A stretch of 64,000 nt of DNA, from positions 141,137 through 205,136 of the forward strand of contig DIEX01000031.1 of the NCBI GenBank assembly GCA_002418835.1, in the 5' to 3' direction. The translations under genes were made by a program, and so were the position numbers. The notes beneath the pieces are model-generated. The model ran no database searches. It saw only the letters and a program-made list of their open reading frames with translations, and was not told where the DNA came from. The DNA is from Spirochaetia bacterium UBA5763. GTDB taxonomy: Bacteria; Spirochaetota; UBA4802; UBA5550. This document shows, one piece after another, positions 62,998 through 64,000 of the stretch (the stretch's first letter is position 1; each line of letters opens with the position of its first letter).

Positions 62998-64000
62998 ATG
63001 GACGTAATCCAACTCACGATTGATGGGGTGGCAGTTACGGGAAAAAAAGGTCAGACTATTCTCGAAGTTGCTCTTGAGAATGGTTTTGATGTACCCTATC
63101 TCTGTTATCATCCCAGGATCAGCAAGACCGGTGCGTGCCGGCTCTGTATTGTTCGTATAAACGATGTAATGATAAAAACGTCGTGTACTGAACCGGCTGT
63201 TGATGGAGCTAAGATTGTCACGGAAGATGATGAAATCAGAAGTCTGCGAAAGGGGATACTTGAAATGCTCCTTGCGGAAGGTGATCACAACTGTCTTTAC
63301 TGTGAAGCCAATGGTAACTGCGAACTTCAGAAACTCTGTTACCGTTATGGTGTGGAAAATCCGGGTCTCGATTTTCCGAAAAACAAAAGACAGCGGGATG
63401 TGGTTTCAAGCCAGGGCCTCAGACGTGATGAGAACCGTTGTGTACTTTGCGGCAGGTGCGTGAAAGCTTGCGCTGAGATACAGGTAAACAATGTATGGCA
63501 GTTTGACAACAGGGGTTCACACGCGTGCCTCACAGCTGATATGTTTGAAAAGATCGGAGATTCATCATGTGTTCAGTGCGGTACATGTGTACAGCTCTGT
63601 CCTACAGGAGCTCTTTCATTCCAGACAGTCCTCGGACGCGGCCCGGAATGGGAACTCAAAAAGGAATCCAGTATATGTATATACTGCGGTGTGGGATGTA
63701 AGATAGATTTTTACACCAATGCCAAAGGTGAACTTGTAAAAGCTATGGGTAATGAAGATGGCCCGAATAAAGGACATCTCTGTGTTAAAGGGCGTTTCGG
63801 TTTTGATTTTGTTCAGAGTTCAAAGCGTCTTACCAAGCCGCTTATCAGAAAGAACGGCAAACTTGAAGAAGCTGAGTGGGGAGAAACTCTCGACTATGTT
63901 GCAAAAAAACTCTCTGAAATCAAACAAAAATCAGGCCCTGATTCAATAATGGCTTTCTCTTCAGCAAAGTGTACTAATGAAGAGAACTACCTGATGCAGA
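62998..64000 (+). CDS. Formate dehydrogenase catalytic (alpha) subunit, N-terminal part
   Basis: The first 334 residues are in the window; the gene runs off the end. Domains: [2Fe-2S] ferredoxin (Cys36, 47, 50, 63); a His/Cys 4Fe-4S segment GDHNCLYCEANGNCELQ (His97, Cys99, Cys102, Cys108); two 4Fe-4S ferredoxin motifs CVLCGRCVKAC (149-159) and CVQCGTCVQLCP (191-202); and the Mo/W-pterin enzyme N-domain with CIYCGVGC and GHLCVKG. The SSAKCTNEENYLMQ end is typical of NAD-linked FdhA. It should oxidise formate to CO2. GAAGGAG precedes the ATG. The active-site Cys/Sec is outside the window. Confidence 0.88.
   Translation, partial: MDVIQLTIDGVAVTGKKGQTILEVALENGFDVPYLCYHPRISKTGACRLCIVRINDVMIKTSCTEPAVDGAKIVTEDDEIRSLRKGILEMLLAEGDHNCLYCEANGNCELQKLCYRYGVENPGLDFPKNKRQRDVVSSQGLRRDENRCVLCGRCVKACAEIQVNNVWQFDNRGSHACLTADMFEKIGDSSCVQCGTCVQLCPTGALSFQTVLGRGPEWELKKESSICIYCGVGCKIDFYTNAKGELVKAMGNEDGPNKGHLCVKGRFGFDFVQSSKRLTKPLIRKNGKLEEAEWGETLDYVAKKLSEIKQKSGPDSIMAFSSAKCTNEENYLMQ

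Noticed and set aside
1..64000. CRISPR array, tRNA or rRNA genes
   Set aside because: I looked for regularly spaced repeats, conserved rRNA stretches and tRNA-like arms and found none. The repeats present are dispersed and hairpin-like.

Overview
The window is 64 kb of bacterial chromosome of moderate GC. It carries about 50 genes on both strands in short operons, with no rRNA, tRNA, CRISPR array, phage or intact insertion sequence that I could recognise. The organism is Gram-negative: there are outer-membrane beta-barrels, lipoproteins with clear lipoboxes and periplasmic sensor domains. The mix of many chemoreceptors and hybrid kinases, a membrane-anchored AraC regulator, cadherin-like and FN3 lipoproteins, a Na+-pumping decarboxylase and YibE/F fits an uncultured member of Spirochaetota best. 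That placement is an inference from gene content, not from a marker gene.

Region by region. 1-2.8 kb: end of a glycerate kinase, a secreted protein, an acyl-ACP thioesterase and an alpha/beta hydrolase. 3-6.4 kb: a Na+-translocating oxaloacetate-decarboxylase-type operon in the order gamma-beta-alpha. 6.4-11.5 kb: a small secreted acidic protein, a chemoreceptor and a hybrid histidine kinase with an ABC-type periplasmic binding domain. 11.5-23 kb: a mostly minus-strand set of a CoA-transferase, two MaoC/hot-dog proteins, a 7TM-AraC regulator, an FN3 lipoprotein, a FadL-like porin, a cadherin-like lipoprotein and a TetR regulator. This looks like a locus for acyl-chain uptake and metabolism at the cell surface. 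23-26.6 kb: a hydrolase, then a sugar aminotransferase coupled to a soluble CapD-like dehydratase. 26.6-33 kb: MalQ coupled to a large UPF0182 membrane protein, TerC and a GT81-like glycosyltransferase.

33-48.6 kb: a hybrid histidine kinase, an outer-membrane porin, an overlapping pair of a membrane HATPase sensor and a CBS-PP2C phosphatase, a phosphate cluster (PstS, alkaline phosphatase) with YibE/F, a second chemoreceptor, a STAS protein and an MBL-fold hydrolase. 48.9-49.6 kb: a HEPN-MNT toxin-antitoxin module. 49.7-54 kb: a GH13 glucosidase behind a PHP-glycosyltransferase fusion. 54-62.4 kb: small metabolic enzymes, a QueG-like iron-sulfur protein, a YkgJ cysteine-cluster protein, a MarR operon with a visible operator, a receiver-ATPase protein, a DUF2889 protein and a CheY-like regulator. 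63-64 kb: the first third of a formate dehydrogenase catalytic subunit.

The most distinctive non-genic feature is a dispersed family of structured, MITE-like repeats, with five copies here. Their outer inverted repeats read about TATAGCAATTTACGAAATGATTAGT and their inner arms read GTCATTCCGG. No transposase lies nearby. Other points worth following are the PHP-GT4 fusion, the partner-switching-like module whose nearest STAS protein lacks the usual serine, the receiver-ATPase without a phospho-histidine, and an unannotated 47-residue zinc-ribbon protein.
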